Shown here in pieces: positions 1 to 6,255 of a DNA stretch of 7,325 nt; the stretch's first letter is position 1; each line of letters opens with the position of its first letter. The notes under the pieces are model-generated. The model saw nothing but the letters and a program-made list of their open reading frames with translations. It was not told where the DNA came from and ran no database searches. The position numbers and the translations under genes were made by a program. Source of the stretch: Pseudomonadota bacterium (GTDB taxonomy: Bacteria > Pseudomonadota > Gammaproteobacteria > Acidiferrobacterales > UBA6901); NCBI GenBank assembly GCA_021785795.1, contig JAJYEK010000128.1, positions 2,526-9,850 of the forward strand, written 5' to 3'.

Positions 1-36
1 AAATAAAGAACGGCCGGGCCTGCTGCGCCCGGCCGT
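1..36 (-). terminator. Intrinsic terminator of the oxygenase-like gene
   Basis: A perfect inverted repeat pairs CGGCCGGGC (11-19) with GCCCGGCCG (27-35) around a 7-nt loop. One more A-T pair (10/36) makes a 10-bp, very GC-rich stem. Read on the minus strand it is followed at once by the T-rich run TTCTTTATTT (10 to 1). It starts 19 bp beyond the stop codon of the minus-strand gene at 55-831, so it should end that transcript. The tail is on the minus-strand side only, so it does not look bidirectional within the window. Confidence 0.88.
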
Positions 37-54
37 GTCAGCCCGCCGCCAGCA

Positions 55-831
55 TCAGGCCGCCTGTCGTTGTGACCGCGCCAGCGTGCCATCCAGTCCA
101 AAAGAAGGTAGGACGTCCAAGCCGATCCAAGAATGGATCATGGCAGCCCAAAGCGCTACGCCTTCGAGCGCCTTGGCAATGAGCTGCCGCCCCCGCACAG
201 AGTTCTGGTCCTGCGGTTCGAGGTGCGCCATACCCATGATGCTGTGATGCTCGTCCGCCTCCACATGGATGTCGAAATACGTGTCCCCGGCGCCGAGTGT
301 GCGCATCTTCGGTGCGGCTATTTTGAAGAAATCATTAGAACACCGCTCGATACCGCTGTTGATTGTAAGTACCCACTTGTACCGGTCGCCCTCGAGCGCC
401 ATCTGATAGGCAAGATTGATGCAGGCGTTTGTCGCGAGCGTTGGGATCACCGAAGCGATTGCAGACCGGTCGGGGAGCAATCGGTGCCTGAGCATCCACT
501 GCATAAGCAACTCGTGATGGGTTGCCTCTCCGTAAGCGTGCGTTGCGTAGAACGGCATCATGTGGTTCTCTGACATCGGGGTTGTGGCCAGCATGAGACC
601 CATCACCTTTGGGAAGGTGGCGGAGTGATGAAATAGCTGTACGGCCGCTGGCTGGAACTCTTGAGGGTTTTTCAGCGAATCGAGCCAATCAAAGAATGGC
701 ATCTCCAGAACCTGATCGCTTGCACGATAGAGCGGCTCCGTAATCCATGCATGCTCGTGCCGCAGGCGTTCGATCTCGCGTGCGTCGGCCGCATCATAGG
801 TGGATTTAGACACATCGCTTGTACGTGGCAT
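55..831 (-). CDS. Iron-dependent oxygenase-like protein, heme-oxygenase/TenA/PqqC fold
   Basis: This 258-residue, apparently soluble protein has no signal peptide or membrane segment. It resembles the heme-oxygenase-like 'iron-containing redox enzyme' family, related to PqqC and TenA and to di-iron oxygenases such as UndA and CADD. Potential metal ligands lie on separate predicted helices: E102 with H105/H106 (EATHHELL), E162 (GIERCSNDFF), and an HxxxDxxH motif formed by H189, D193 and H196 (DIHVEADEHH). The last motif is the best family marker. Members oxidise small molecules, amino acids or fatty acids; the substrate here cannot be told from sequence. The start is supported by a strong AAGGAGG six bases upstream. 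It is the last gene of the tetR-HPP-oxygenase series, 131 bp beyond the HPP gene, and is followed by a terminator. The fold assignment is fairly firm, while cofactor and reaction are inferred. Confidence 0.75.
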   Translation of the reverse strand: MPRTSDVSKSTYDAADAREIERLRHEHAWITEPLYRASDQVLEMPFFDWLDSLKNPQEFQPAAVQLFHHSATFPKVMGLMLATTPMSENHMMPFYATHAYGEATHHELLMQWMLRHRLLPDRSAIASVIPTLATNACINLAYQMALEGDRYKWVLTINSGIERCSNDFFKIAAPKMRTLGAGDTYFDIHVEADEHHSIMGMAHLEPQDQNSVRGRQLIAKALEGVALWAAMIHSWIGLDVLPSFGLDGTLARSQRQAA

Positions 832-837
832 TGCCTT

Positions 838-844
838 CCTCCTT
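838..844 (-). promoter_or_regulatory. Strong ribosome binding site of the oxygenase-like gene
   Basis: On the minus strand AAGGAGG ends 6 bases before the ATG at 831-829. It is close to the ideal anti-16S match and the strongest site in the window, which suggests efficient translation and fixes the start. Confidence 0.85.
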
Positions 845-873
845 GTAGTGGGCGTTAGGATTTAAAGATAGGT

Positions 874-914
874 CCACATCCCTGTGGTGCCCATATCGCC
901 GTCGTTCTATGGGC
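874..914 (-). other. Two inverted repeats in the leader of the oxygenase-like gene
   Basis: The gap between the HPP gene and the oxygenase-like gene contains two potential stem-loops. CCACA (874-878) pairs with TGTGG (883-887) around a 4-base loop. GCCCATA (889-895) pairs with TATGGGC (908-914) around a 12-base loop. They could be RNA structures in an intercistronic leader or operator-like dyads. Neither is followed by a T run, so they are not intrinsic terminators. No known riboswitch is recognised. Confidence 0.4.
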
Positions 915-945
915 TCGGTGCTCTCCATGGCGCCGATTGATGCGC

Positions 946-967
946 AAAAACTCTGAAAGCTCTCAGA
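946..967 (-). terminator. Weak stem-loop with T5 at the end of the HPP gene
   Basis: TCTGA (952-956) and TCAGA (963-967) form a 5-bp stem with a 6-base loop that includes the HPP stop codon region. On the minus strand it is followed by G and then TTTTT (950-946). The stem is short and AT-containing, so any termination would be partial. It could lower expression of the oxygenase-like gene relative to the HPP gene. Confidence 0.35.
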
Positions 968-1529
968 ACCAATACATCGGATAGCGGCGACCTTTCACAA
1001 ACGAGTGGTACAGGAGCGCTATAGTCTGCAGGATCAGTACACCGAGCAGTGTCGGGCGGAGCAGAAATGGCCAGCCGGCATGTGCGAGCATGATGATGAC
1101 AGGGTTTGATCCCGCCGGTGGATGCACGGTGCGGGTGATCTGCATGACGCTGATCGCAGTCGCAAGCGCAAGTCCTGTGCTCCACCATGTGGAGCCGAAA
1201 AGAGTGATGGCTAGGAGGCCCGTCAAAGATGACAGGACATGACCACCGATCACGTTCCGTGGTTGCGAGAATGGGCTCTCTGGGAACCCAAATAACAGGA
1301 CACAGGATGCGCCGAAGGAGCCAAGCAGAAGCGGTGTGCGAGCGGCATCGGCAACATAGGCAACGGTCGCAATCGCCAAGAATCCGCCGAGCCATGCGAG
1401 TACGATCTGTGTCAGCGGTGTGGTAGCCGGCGGAGCGGCGTGTCCGCCACGCATGCTCCCAAGCCAAGCCCGAACGAGCCCTGTGTGGGGCTTGTTTGTC
1501 AAAGACATCGAAGGTATCGGTTCACGCAT
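963..1529 (-). CDS. HPP family integral membrane protein
   Basis: The 188-residue protein carries both family signatures: GSFGASCVLLFGFPESPFSQPRN at about 70-92, followed by VIGGH, and HPPAGSNP at 136-143, from which the family takes its name. Four to five hydrophobic segments are visible (about 39-61, 65-82, 97-112, 142-153 and 156-176), so it is an inner-membrane protein. Some cyanobacterial and plant relatives have been linked to nitrite transport, but most bacterial members have no known substrate and none is claimed here. The start at 1529 has AAGG six bases upstream; the next ATG (residue 8) has no such site. It lies 71 bp downstream of tetR in the same direction, and a sequence like the tetR operator sits directly before it, so it is a likely regulatory target. 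Length is normal for a stand-alone HPP protein. Confidence 0.88.
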   Translation of the reverse strand: MREPIPSMSLTNKPHTGLVRAWLGSMRGGHAAPPATTPLTQIVLAWLGGFLAIATVAYVADAARTPLLLGSFGASCVLLFGFPESPFSQPRNVIGGHVLSSLTGLLAITLFGSTWWSTGLALATAISVMQITRTVHPPAGSNPVIIMLAHAGWPFLLRPTLLGVLILQTIALLYHSFVKGRRYPMYWF

Positions 1530-1541
1530 AAACAGCCTTAG

Positions 1542-1564
1542 TTAAACAAATGGTTGGTAGTCAA
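1542..1564 (-). promoter_or_regulatory. Second TetR-like operator sequence upstream of the HPP gene
   Basis: Aligned without gaps to the operator at 2205-2224, positions 1542-1561 match at 14 of 20 bases. Continuing through the -35-like bases to 1564, the match is 17 of 23. The arm GGTTGGT is identical and the other arm is degenerate, so this site is hardly palindromic by itself. A TTGACT (minus strand, 1564-1559) stands where the tetR promoter has TTGACA, but the hexamer 17 bp on (CTAAGG) is a poor -10. It also overlaps the HPP ribosome site, so a working promoter here is doubtful. The site may be a weak or half operator, a roadblock for read-through from tetR, or a relic. Confidence 0.45.
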
Positions 1565-1600
1565 AAAGACTAGAAAGGGCCTCAGTTAAACTTCGTTTTT

Positions 1601-2170
1601 TTATCCGGACATCATTGGCCACTGCGCAAGGTGGGTTAGCGCCTCACGCAGGGTCTCTTTGTTCCCGAAGATCCGGTTCATCATGAGCGCGCCCTGAATC
1701 AGCGCCACCGCCTCCCGGGCCTTTGTCAGCGCCTGTCGCCTAGCTAACCCCAAGGCTTGATAGATGGTCGCATAGGAGTTCACCCAGTCCGAGAAGTATG
1801 ATTGGATCGCTGGCCGGAACTCGCCCACAGAATCAATTGTTTCAAGTGCGAGATTGCCAATAAGGCAACCCCCCTCCCGACTGTCAAAGTACTGAAGGAC
1901 GGCGTCCGCAAAATTTTTGAGGCGATCGGCAGGCATGACTGTGGGATCGCTGACAAGCGGAAACACATACGTGCGGAAATGCCCATGTACCGTCTCCATG
2001 GCGCGGATCGCGAGCTGCTCTTTGCCCGGAAAGTAGTGATAAAGGCTTCCCTTCAGCAGGCCGCTCGCAGTACCCAACTCGGCCATGGTCGTCTTGTGAT
2101 AGCCGTGGCGTCGGAAGAGGTCGATCGCACAAAAAACCACAGTTTCCTCATCAGATTTCTGTACTGGCAT
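1601..2170 (-). CDS. TetR family transcriptional regulator
   Basis: This 189-residue regulator has an N-terminal helix-turn-helix at about residues 8-55. Features include the FRRHGYHKTTMAEL stretch and the recognition segment KGSLYHYFPGKEQL (40-53), with the Tyr-x-Tyr/His-Phe and Lys-Glu-x-Leu pattern typical of TetR/AcrR proteins. The ligand-binding half contains GCLIGNLALE (101-110), a motif of the LmrA/YxaF, NemR and AcuR-like branch. C102 in that motif and C14 are its only cysteines. Some relatives sense electrophiles through cysteine, but nothing here proves that. AAGGAG (2184-2179) lies 8 bases before the ATG. The gene has a near-consensus promoter with a palindrome filling the spacer, so autorepression is expected. 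It precedes the HPP and oxygenase-like genes in the same direction and probably controls them. Confidence 0.92.
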   Translation of the reverse strand: MPVQKSDEETVVFCAIDLFRRHGYHKTTMAELGTASGLLKGSLYHYFPGKEQLAIRAMETVHGHFRTYVFPLVSDPTVMPADRLKNFADAVLQYFDSREGGCLIGNLALETIDSVGEFRPAIQSYFSDWVNSYATIYQALGLARRQALTKAREAVALIQGALMMNRIFGNKETLREALTHLAQWPMMSG

Positions 2171-2198
2171 GGATCGCTCTCCTTCAATTGCTCAAGGT

Positions 2199-2227
2199 AC
2201 TGTAACAAACGACCGGTTGGTTGTCAA
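2199..2227 (-). promoter_or_regulatory. tetR promoter
   Basis: On the minus strand TTGACA (2227-2222) is a perfect -35 box, followed by a 17-bp spacer and TACAGT (2204-2199), a 4-of-6 match to the -10 box. Transcription would start near 2192, leaving a leader of about 20 bases containing the tetR ribosome site. The -35 box contains the stop codon of the preceding tgpA-like gene (2226-2224), so the promoter reaches into the end of the upstream operon. Confidence 0.75.
2205..2224. promoter_or_regulatory. TetR operator palindrome in the tetR promoter spacer
   Basis: ACAAACGACCGGTTGGTTGT is an imperfect palindrome with 8 of 10 positions symmetric, centred on ACCGGT (2212-2217). It covers the whole 17-bp spacer between the -35 and -10 boxes of tetR. 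A dimeric repressor bound there would exclude RNA polymerase. GACCGGT-type cores are known in operators of several TetR-family members. A related copy occurs upstream of the HPP gene. Confidence 0.7.
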
Positions 2228-4203
2228 CGTATTTTACGCGGACGGAACCTCCGTACTTCGGCCTTGAGCCATCTCGCGCTCGCGTTACCCGCGGCATAGC
2301 GGGCATCGACATACGCCCGTGTGATGGCTGCAACCTGTGGCGCAAGGTCAGGGCGTGCGCGTGCCACCCTTACAGAATAATCGCTCGGGCCCTCATGGGG
2401 GTGTTTTGGCAACCCGACCCGGGCGAGCCGTTTATGGAAGCGAAGGTAGGCCGCAGCCGCGGGGTCGCGAAGACGCGGCGTATGAGCCCCAAACGTCTTC
2501 ACGGCAAGCATACTGATCATTGCGAAAATAAATACTGCGCCCGCAAGCGACACGCGCCGCACGTCGCGCCAGCCAAGGGCATGCAGAAGTCGCTCTTGGC
2601 GGCGCCAGTTATAGTTCGCGACCCAGTCGTCCCAAGTGGTGGTGAAAGCATCATGCCAGAGCATCAGCCGGTATCTGGCGGCCGACCAGAGGGACCGCGC
2701 GAGCAGGCGCGTAGTTACAGTTTGCCCGGCAGGGAGTGGCCAGCGTCCTTGTGCGGTGAGCCGCAGTATTGCCCCAACCCCGTAGTCCAGGGCGGCAGGG
2801 GCCACAACGGCGGTGGGGTCGACGCGTCGCCAATGGTTTTTGAGCCAGACCTCTGTCCAAGCGTGCGCGTCGCGCGCACGCACGATGAAGTCGTGGCCGA
2901 CAGGGTTGTACGTACCACCTGCGTAACCGACGACCACACGGCTTGGAACTCCCTCGGCGCGCATCAGGGTCGCGAACGCCGCCGCATAATCTGTGCAATA
3001 CCCCCGGCGTGCCTTGAACAGAAACGTGACGAGTGGATCCCGGCCCATAGGCGGGGGCGCCAGTGTATAGACAAAACCGTGCGCAACAAAATAGTGAAGG
3101 GTGTGTGCAACGCGCGCGGTGGCCGTTGGTGCACCGTCAGCAAGATGCTGAGCGAGTCGGAGAATACGGGGATTGATCGTCTGTGGAAGTACAAGGTCCC
3201 GTGCCCGTTCGGCAGGTGTCAAACTTGATGGGGGTGTAAAGGTGGCCCGTGCGTGGTAGCGGAAGAGGTGATCGACCGGGTGAGATGCGCGCAGCAGGTC
3301 CCCAGTCACGAGCATTGCTCCCGGTATCGGCAAGGGCCAATCGAGCGCTGGGAGTGCCCGTCGGCCGGTCGGCTGGAGGAGTAGTGTGTAACTAAGGTTT
3401 GCGCGGGTCGCCGAAGGCCGTGCAATCTCCTGTTCGTGGCGTTGCGCACGCCAGACGCGTCCGTCCGTGCGGGTCATGACGTAGACTCTGAAGTAGCGCT
3501 TATCGCTCGGGGGCGCATCACCCCTTTTGAAAAGTACCCGGAAAGCGACTCGTCGGGACGGGATGAGGCGTGTAAATGCACCGGGCCTGAGGACATGGCT
3601 CAAGCCTGTTTCGGCAGTGTGGCTTGTCGTTGTCATTCCCCATAGACCACCGGCAAGTCGTGGGAATAGGAGATAGGCGATGAGTGCAAGCGGCAGAGCC
3701 TTTGCAAGAAGTGCAAGCGCCAGCTGGAAGCGGTTTTTCAGTGGGAGGCCTACGGGTTGCGTGATTGTGCCAAGTGTCACAAGCGACAGTACGAGAAAGC
3801 CGAGCGCATAGAGGCCTATCACGATGGATTGGGCGAACACCAAGCCCCCGAGTAGGGCGATATAGCTCAAAAGTACCAGCACCACGAGATCGCGGCGCGT
3901 TTTCGCCTCGAGGATCTTGAGACCGAACATCGCCACGAAGAAGCTGAAACCTGGCTCGGCGCCCCGCAGGGTATGGAATTGCGCGTATACAGCTGTAAGC
4001 GCCGCGAGCACGAGACAAAGTTTGACAGAAAGGTGGACAGGTGGCAGCGATCGGCGCTCTGCACCGATGCGCCAGCTAAGCAACGCTGCCGCGAAGATGA
4101 GCGTCCACCATGGGAGGTGATCCGCAAGGGGCAACAGCGAAAACCCCGTGAGGATCGGCAGCAACGTAGGTAGGGCAGTGGGCTTAGGGGGGGTCGTTTC
4201 CAT
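2224..4203 (-). CDS. tgpA: TgpA-like membrane transglutaminase (DUF3488/transglutaminase core/DUF4129)
   Basis: The 659-residue protein has the TgpA architecture. Residues about 10-185 hold several membrane helices (DUF3488). A periplasmic region follows, with a transglutaminase-like core at about 370-465. Then come one more membrane helix near 552-569 and a DUF4129-like tail (about 584-640, YLRFHKRLARVGLPKHPHEG). The catalytic triad is visible: C403 in GYCTDYAAAF, H447 in DAHAWTEVW and D462 in RRVDPTAVV, all at about the spacing of Pseudomonas aeruginosa TgpA. In that species the protein is reported essential; its substrate is not well defined. The reading frame is open back to a TTG at 4281, but ATG at 4203 is preferred because it overlaps the DUF58 stop by only 20 bp and places the first helix normally. 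No Shine-Dalgarno precedes it, so translation is probably coupled. The stop codon lies within the tetR -35 box. Confidence 0.93.
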   Translation of the reverse strand: METTPPKPTALPTLLPILTGFSLLPLADHLPWWTLIFAAALLSWRIGAERRSLPPVHLSVKLCLVLAALTAVYAQFHTLRGAEPGFSFFVAMFGLKILEAKTRRDLVVLVLLSYIALLGGLVFAQSIVIGLYALGFLVLSLVTLGTITQPVGLPLKNRFQLALALLAKALPLALIAYLLFPRLAGGLWGMTTTSHTAETGLSHVLRPGAFTRLIPSRRVAFRVLFKRGDAPPSDKRYFRVYVMTRTDGRVWRAQRHEQEIARPSATRANLSYTLLLQPTGRRALPALDWPLPIPGAMLVTGDLLRASHPVDHLFRYHARATFTPPSSLTPAERARDLVLPQTINPRILRLAQHLADGAPTATARVAHTLHYFVAHGFVYTLAPPPMGRDPLVTFLFKARRGYCTDYAAAFATLMRAEGVPSRVVVGYAGGTYNPVGHDFIVRARDAHAWTEVWLKNHWRRVDPTAVVAPAALDYGVGAILRLTAQGRWPLPAGQTVTTRLLARSLWSAARYRLMLWHDAFTTTWDDWVANYNWRRQERLLHALGWRDVRRVSLAGAVFIFAMISMLAVKTFGAHTPRLRDPAAAAYLRFHKRLARVGLPKHPHEGPSDYSVRVARARPDLAPQVAAITRAYVDARYAAGNASARWLKAEVRRFRPRKIR

Positions 4204-5098
4204 AGAGCGCGAGGAGGCGGAGGCAGCGGGCCTTGTGCCGTCCCCCGACGTCGGGTGGAACAATTGCAGTTCCGAGATCAAGCCCGTAGCGTAACCCCTG
4301 TCGCTCCGCGGATAGGACCTGCCAGCATAGGAGGCTCAGTTCGGGTTCCATGTCAGTGTTGTTGCGAAACTTAAGCCATACCTCGTTATCGTGTTGTCCA
4401 CTGAAGTGTTTGATGAGAAGGCCGCGGCCACTGGCCGCCGCCTTCCAATGAATGTGCCGGGGATTTTCCCCTGCCCGGTAGACAGCAAGACCCGAAAAAT
4501 CTGAGCTTCCACGACTTACGGGTGCTCGTGACACCGCCCCCTCTGTGGCCCCGGGGCGACGTTCTTCGGGGAGGGCGCCGATGGCAGTGGGGCATGGGTA
4601 GGCGAGCGCCACCTGGGTCAAACGAAGCCCACGTGACCAGACACGAAGCAGACCGAACGGATAGCGCGTGCTGAGCCGCACAGTGCCTGGGCGCACACGC
4701 CCCCGTTTAAGCGCCTGAAATGGTAGCTCGACCAGGCGTTGCTCCCTGGGGTTTAGGTCAATTGTGGTGCGCCCACTATGGAGCAGTTCGACAGTCACGC
4801 CGAAGCGCGTTGTAGGCCCTTCGTTTTTAATAAGGACGCGGAAGTGTACCTTTTTCCCGGAAAAACCCGAACGTGGTGGAATCTCGGCGATAATGAGGCC
4901 GAGAAGGTTGCGTTGCCCAATGGCCATCGAGAGTATTGCCACTGTGGCAAGCAAAAAAGTGAACGCGTAGGCAAGCCCGTTGTCGTAATTGATAGCCCCG
5001 AGTAGTAACACGAGCAATGTGCCCGCGAAGAAGATTCCATCGCGGGTCGGCAAAAGATAGACGTTACGGCGCCCAAGGACGAGGGTCGCGCGGCTCAT
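4184..5098 (-). CDS. DUF58 domain membrane protein
   Basis: This 304-residue protein starts with two membrane helices (about 21-39 and 42-60). The rest is soluble and carries the DUF58 signature at about 200-231 (DFSGLAVYRAGENPRHIHWK, then a basic stretch to LIKHF). A conserved RYPFGLLR lies near 145-152. DUF58 proteins are almost always encoded beside MoxR ATPases and are thought to be partners or clients acting at the membrane, sometimes with a von Willebrand-like fold; no biochemical activity is assigned. The start codon overlaps the MoxR stop as ATGA (5098-5095), and there is no Shine-Dalgarno, so translation should be coupled to the ATPase. The 3' end overlaps the preferred start of the transglutaminase gene by 20 bp. 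Confidence 0.9.
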   Translation of the reverse strand: MSRATLVLGRRNVYLLPTRDGIFFAGTLLVLLLGAINYDNGLAYAFTFLLATVAILSMAIGQRNLLGLIIAEIPPRSGFSGKKVHFRVLIKNEGPTTRFGVTVELLHSGRTTIDLNPREQRLVELPFQALKRGRVRPGTVRLSTRYPFGLLRVWSRGLRLTQVALAYPCPTAIGALPEERRPGATEGAVSRAPVSRGSSDFSGLAVYRAGENPRHIHWKAAASGRGLLIKHFSGQHDNEVWLKFRNNTDMEPELSLLCWQVLSAERQGLRYGLDLGTAIVPPDVGGRHKARCLRLLALYGNDPP

Positions 5099-6015
5099 GG
5101 CACAGTCACGGTCTCAAGCAAACGAAGGACTTCTTGTTCTGCATCGATGGCATCGATGCGGTGTGCAAGCACGGCGACCGCAACAGCCTGAACGTCTTCG
5201 GGCAATACGTGAGCGCGTCCCGAGAGGAGCGCGTATGCGCGCGCAGCGGCAAGCAGTCCGAGTCCTGCTCGCGGTGACGCGCCACCACCGAGCGCTGGTG
5301 TACTGCGAGTCGCCGCGAGCAGATCTTGCACATAGTCGAGGAGCGCCCCTGACACATGCACCTTTGACGCAAGGGTGCGCAGCGTCAACACCTCTCGGGA
5401 TGAGGCAAGGGGCGCCTGAGCCTTGAGCAGTAGGCGCCGATCGTCTCCCAGGAGCAACTTTCGTTCCGCATCGCGATCGGTGTAGCCCAGGCTGATACGC
5501 ATGAGGAAGCGATCGAGCTGGGACTCAGGCAGCGGAAAGGTGCCTATCTGGTGTTTCGGGTTCTGTGTTGCCACAACAAAAAACGGCTGGGGAAGAGAGT
5601 AGGCCACTCCGTCAACCGTGACCTGACCCTCCGCCATGGCTTCGAGCAACGCGCTCTGCGTCTTAGGGGTTGCGCGGTTAATCTCGTCTGCAAGCAACAA
5701 TTCAGTGAACAGGGGTCCCTGATGAAACGTAAAGCGGCGCGTTTCGGGGTCAAAAATCGATACGCCGATCACATCCGCTGGTAACAGGTCCGCCGTGAAC
5801 TGCAGCCGTCCGACGCGTAGCCCAAGCACCGCGCCGAGCGCACGGGCGAGAGTGGTCTTGCCGACCCCAGGTACATCTTCGAGCAACAGGTGACCGCCCG
5901 CGAGTAGACAGCAGAGGGCGAGCCGTACGCCGGTTGCTTTGCCGAGCACGATTCGCTCAATGCCGGCCTGTACCGCGTTCAGCGTGGTCTGTGGCAGGGG
6001 TTCGATGCGATTCAT
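5095..6015 (-). CDS. MoxR family AAA+ ATPase
   Basis: The 306-residue cytosolic ATPase has all the core motifs. Walker A is PGVGKT (49-54), Walker B is LLLADE (106-111) followed by INR, and sensor 1 is ATQNP (149-153), within the long family block FFVVATQNPKHQIGTFPLPE that continues with SQLDRF. Sensor 2 is around SPRAG (247-251, R249). Length is usual for the family. MoxR proteins act as chaperone-like ATPases in maturation of metalloenzymes or cell-envelope complexes, typically with DUF58 and often von Willebrand factor A proteins. Here the partners are DUF58 and a TgpA-like transglutaminase, pointing to an envelope role; this is inferred from context. It is the first gene of the operon. 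No Shine-Dalgarno is seen; a TATACT box ends 7 bases before the ATG. Confidence 0.95.
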   Translation of the reverse strand: MNRIEPLPQTTLNAVQAGIERIVLGKATGVRLALCCLLAGGHLLLEDVPGVGKTTLARALGAVLGLRVGRLQFTADLLPADVIGVSIFDPETRRFTFHQGPLFTELLLADEINRATPKTQSALLEAMAEGQVTVDGVAYSLPQPFFVVATQNPKHQIGTFPLPESQLDRFLMRISLGYTDRDAERKLLLGDDRRLLLKAQAPLASSREVLTLRTLASKVHVSGALLDYVQDLLAATRSTPALGGGASPRAGLGLLAAARAYALLSGRAHVLPEDVQAVAVAVLAHRIDAIDAEQEVLRLLETVTVP

Positions 6016-6022
6016 AGGAAAG

Positions 6023-6028
6023 AGTATA
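6023..6028 (-). promoter_or_regulatory. -10 box directly before moxR; possible leaderless start
   Basis: TATACT on the minus strand (6028-6023) matches the -10 consensus at 5 of 6 bases and would start RNA at about 6016, one base before the ATG at 6015. The bases between (CTTTCCT) hold no Shine-Dalgarno. No good -35 is present; the hexamer at the 17-bp spacing is TCGCCG. The sequence AGCTAGG is repeated at 6038-6044 and 6054-6060, 16 bp apart and upstream of the -10, so an activator might compensate. Confidence 0.5.
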
Positions 6029-6037
6029 GCGGCGCGC

Positions 6038-6060
6038 AGCTAGGACGGCGATGAGCTAGG
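6038..6060. repeat. 7-bp direct repeat upstream of the moxR promoter
   Basis: AGCTAGG occurs at 6038-6044 and again at 6054-6060. The 16-bp period is about one and a half helical turns. It lies in the -15 to -45 zone of the putative moxR promoter, where activator sites are found. It is short and could be chance. Confidence 0.3.
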
Positions 6061-6255
6061 AATGGGGCTAACACCGGCCTGCGCCGCTCTGGGATCGTGA
6101 TCTGCGACTATATGAAGCGCCCTTTGGCAGTGGTGGAGAGGAGCCTCTTATGGCAGGATTGACGTGACGGCAGTTGGACCTTCTGCGCGTCCATTGCCAT
6201 AACCTGGTTCGCGCGCGGCCAACGTGCGCCGTCACACTGTCCTATCGAATCGATC
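6061..6255. other. Non-coding stretch between moxR and the cydA remnant
   Basis: I find no convincing gene here. Short open frames show no recognisable protein family. A TTGACG at 6159-6164 is not followed by a -10 box at a normal distance. The stretch may hold decayed leader sequence of the former cydA-like gene; no ribosome site is seen before 6256. Confidence 0.5.

Noticed and set aside
133..573. Plus-strand open frame of 146 codons
   Set aside because: It is opposite the oxygenase-like gene, with no recognised family and no ribosome site.
907..1467. Minus-strand open frame of 186 codons over the HPP gene
   Set aside because: It is a shifted frame rich in Arg, Cys and His. The HPP frame carries the family motifs over the same bases.
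1558..1572. TAGTC-AAAAA-GACTA inverted repeat as a terminator between tetR and the HPP gene
   Set aside because: The stem is only 5 bp with an all-A loop and no T run after it on the minus strand.
2221..3228. Long plus-strand open frame of 335 codons
   Set aside because: It is antisense to the transglutaminase gene, shows no domain, and reflects low stop density in GC-rich DNA. The minus-strand frame has the catalytic triad and membrane helices.
6159..6187. TTGACG as a -35 box for a plus-strand promoter
   Set aside because: The hexamer at 17-bp spacing is TCTGCG and nothing nearby resembles a -10 box.
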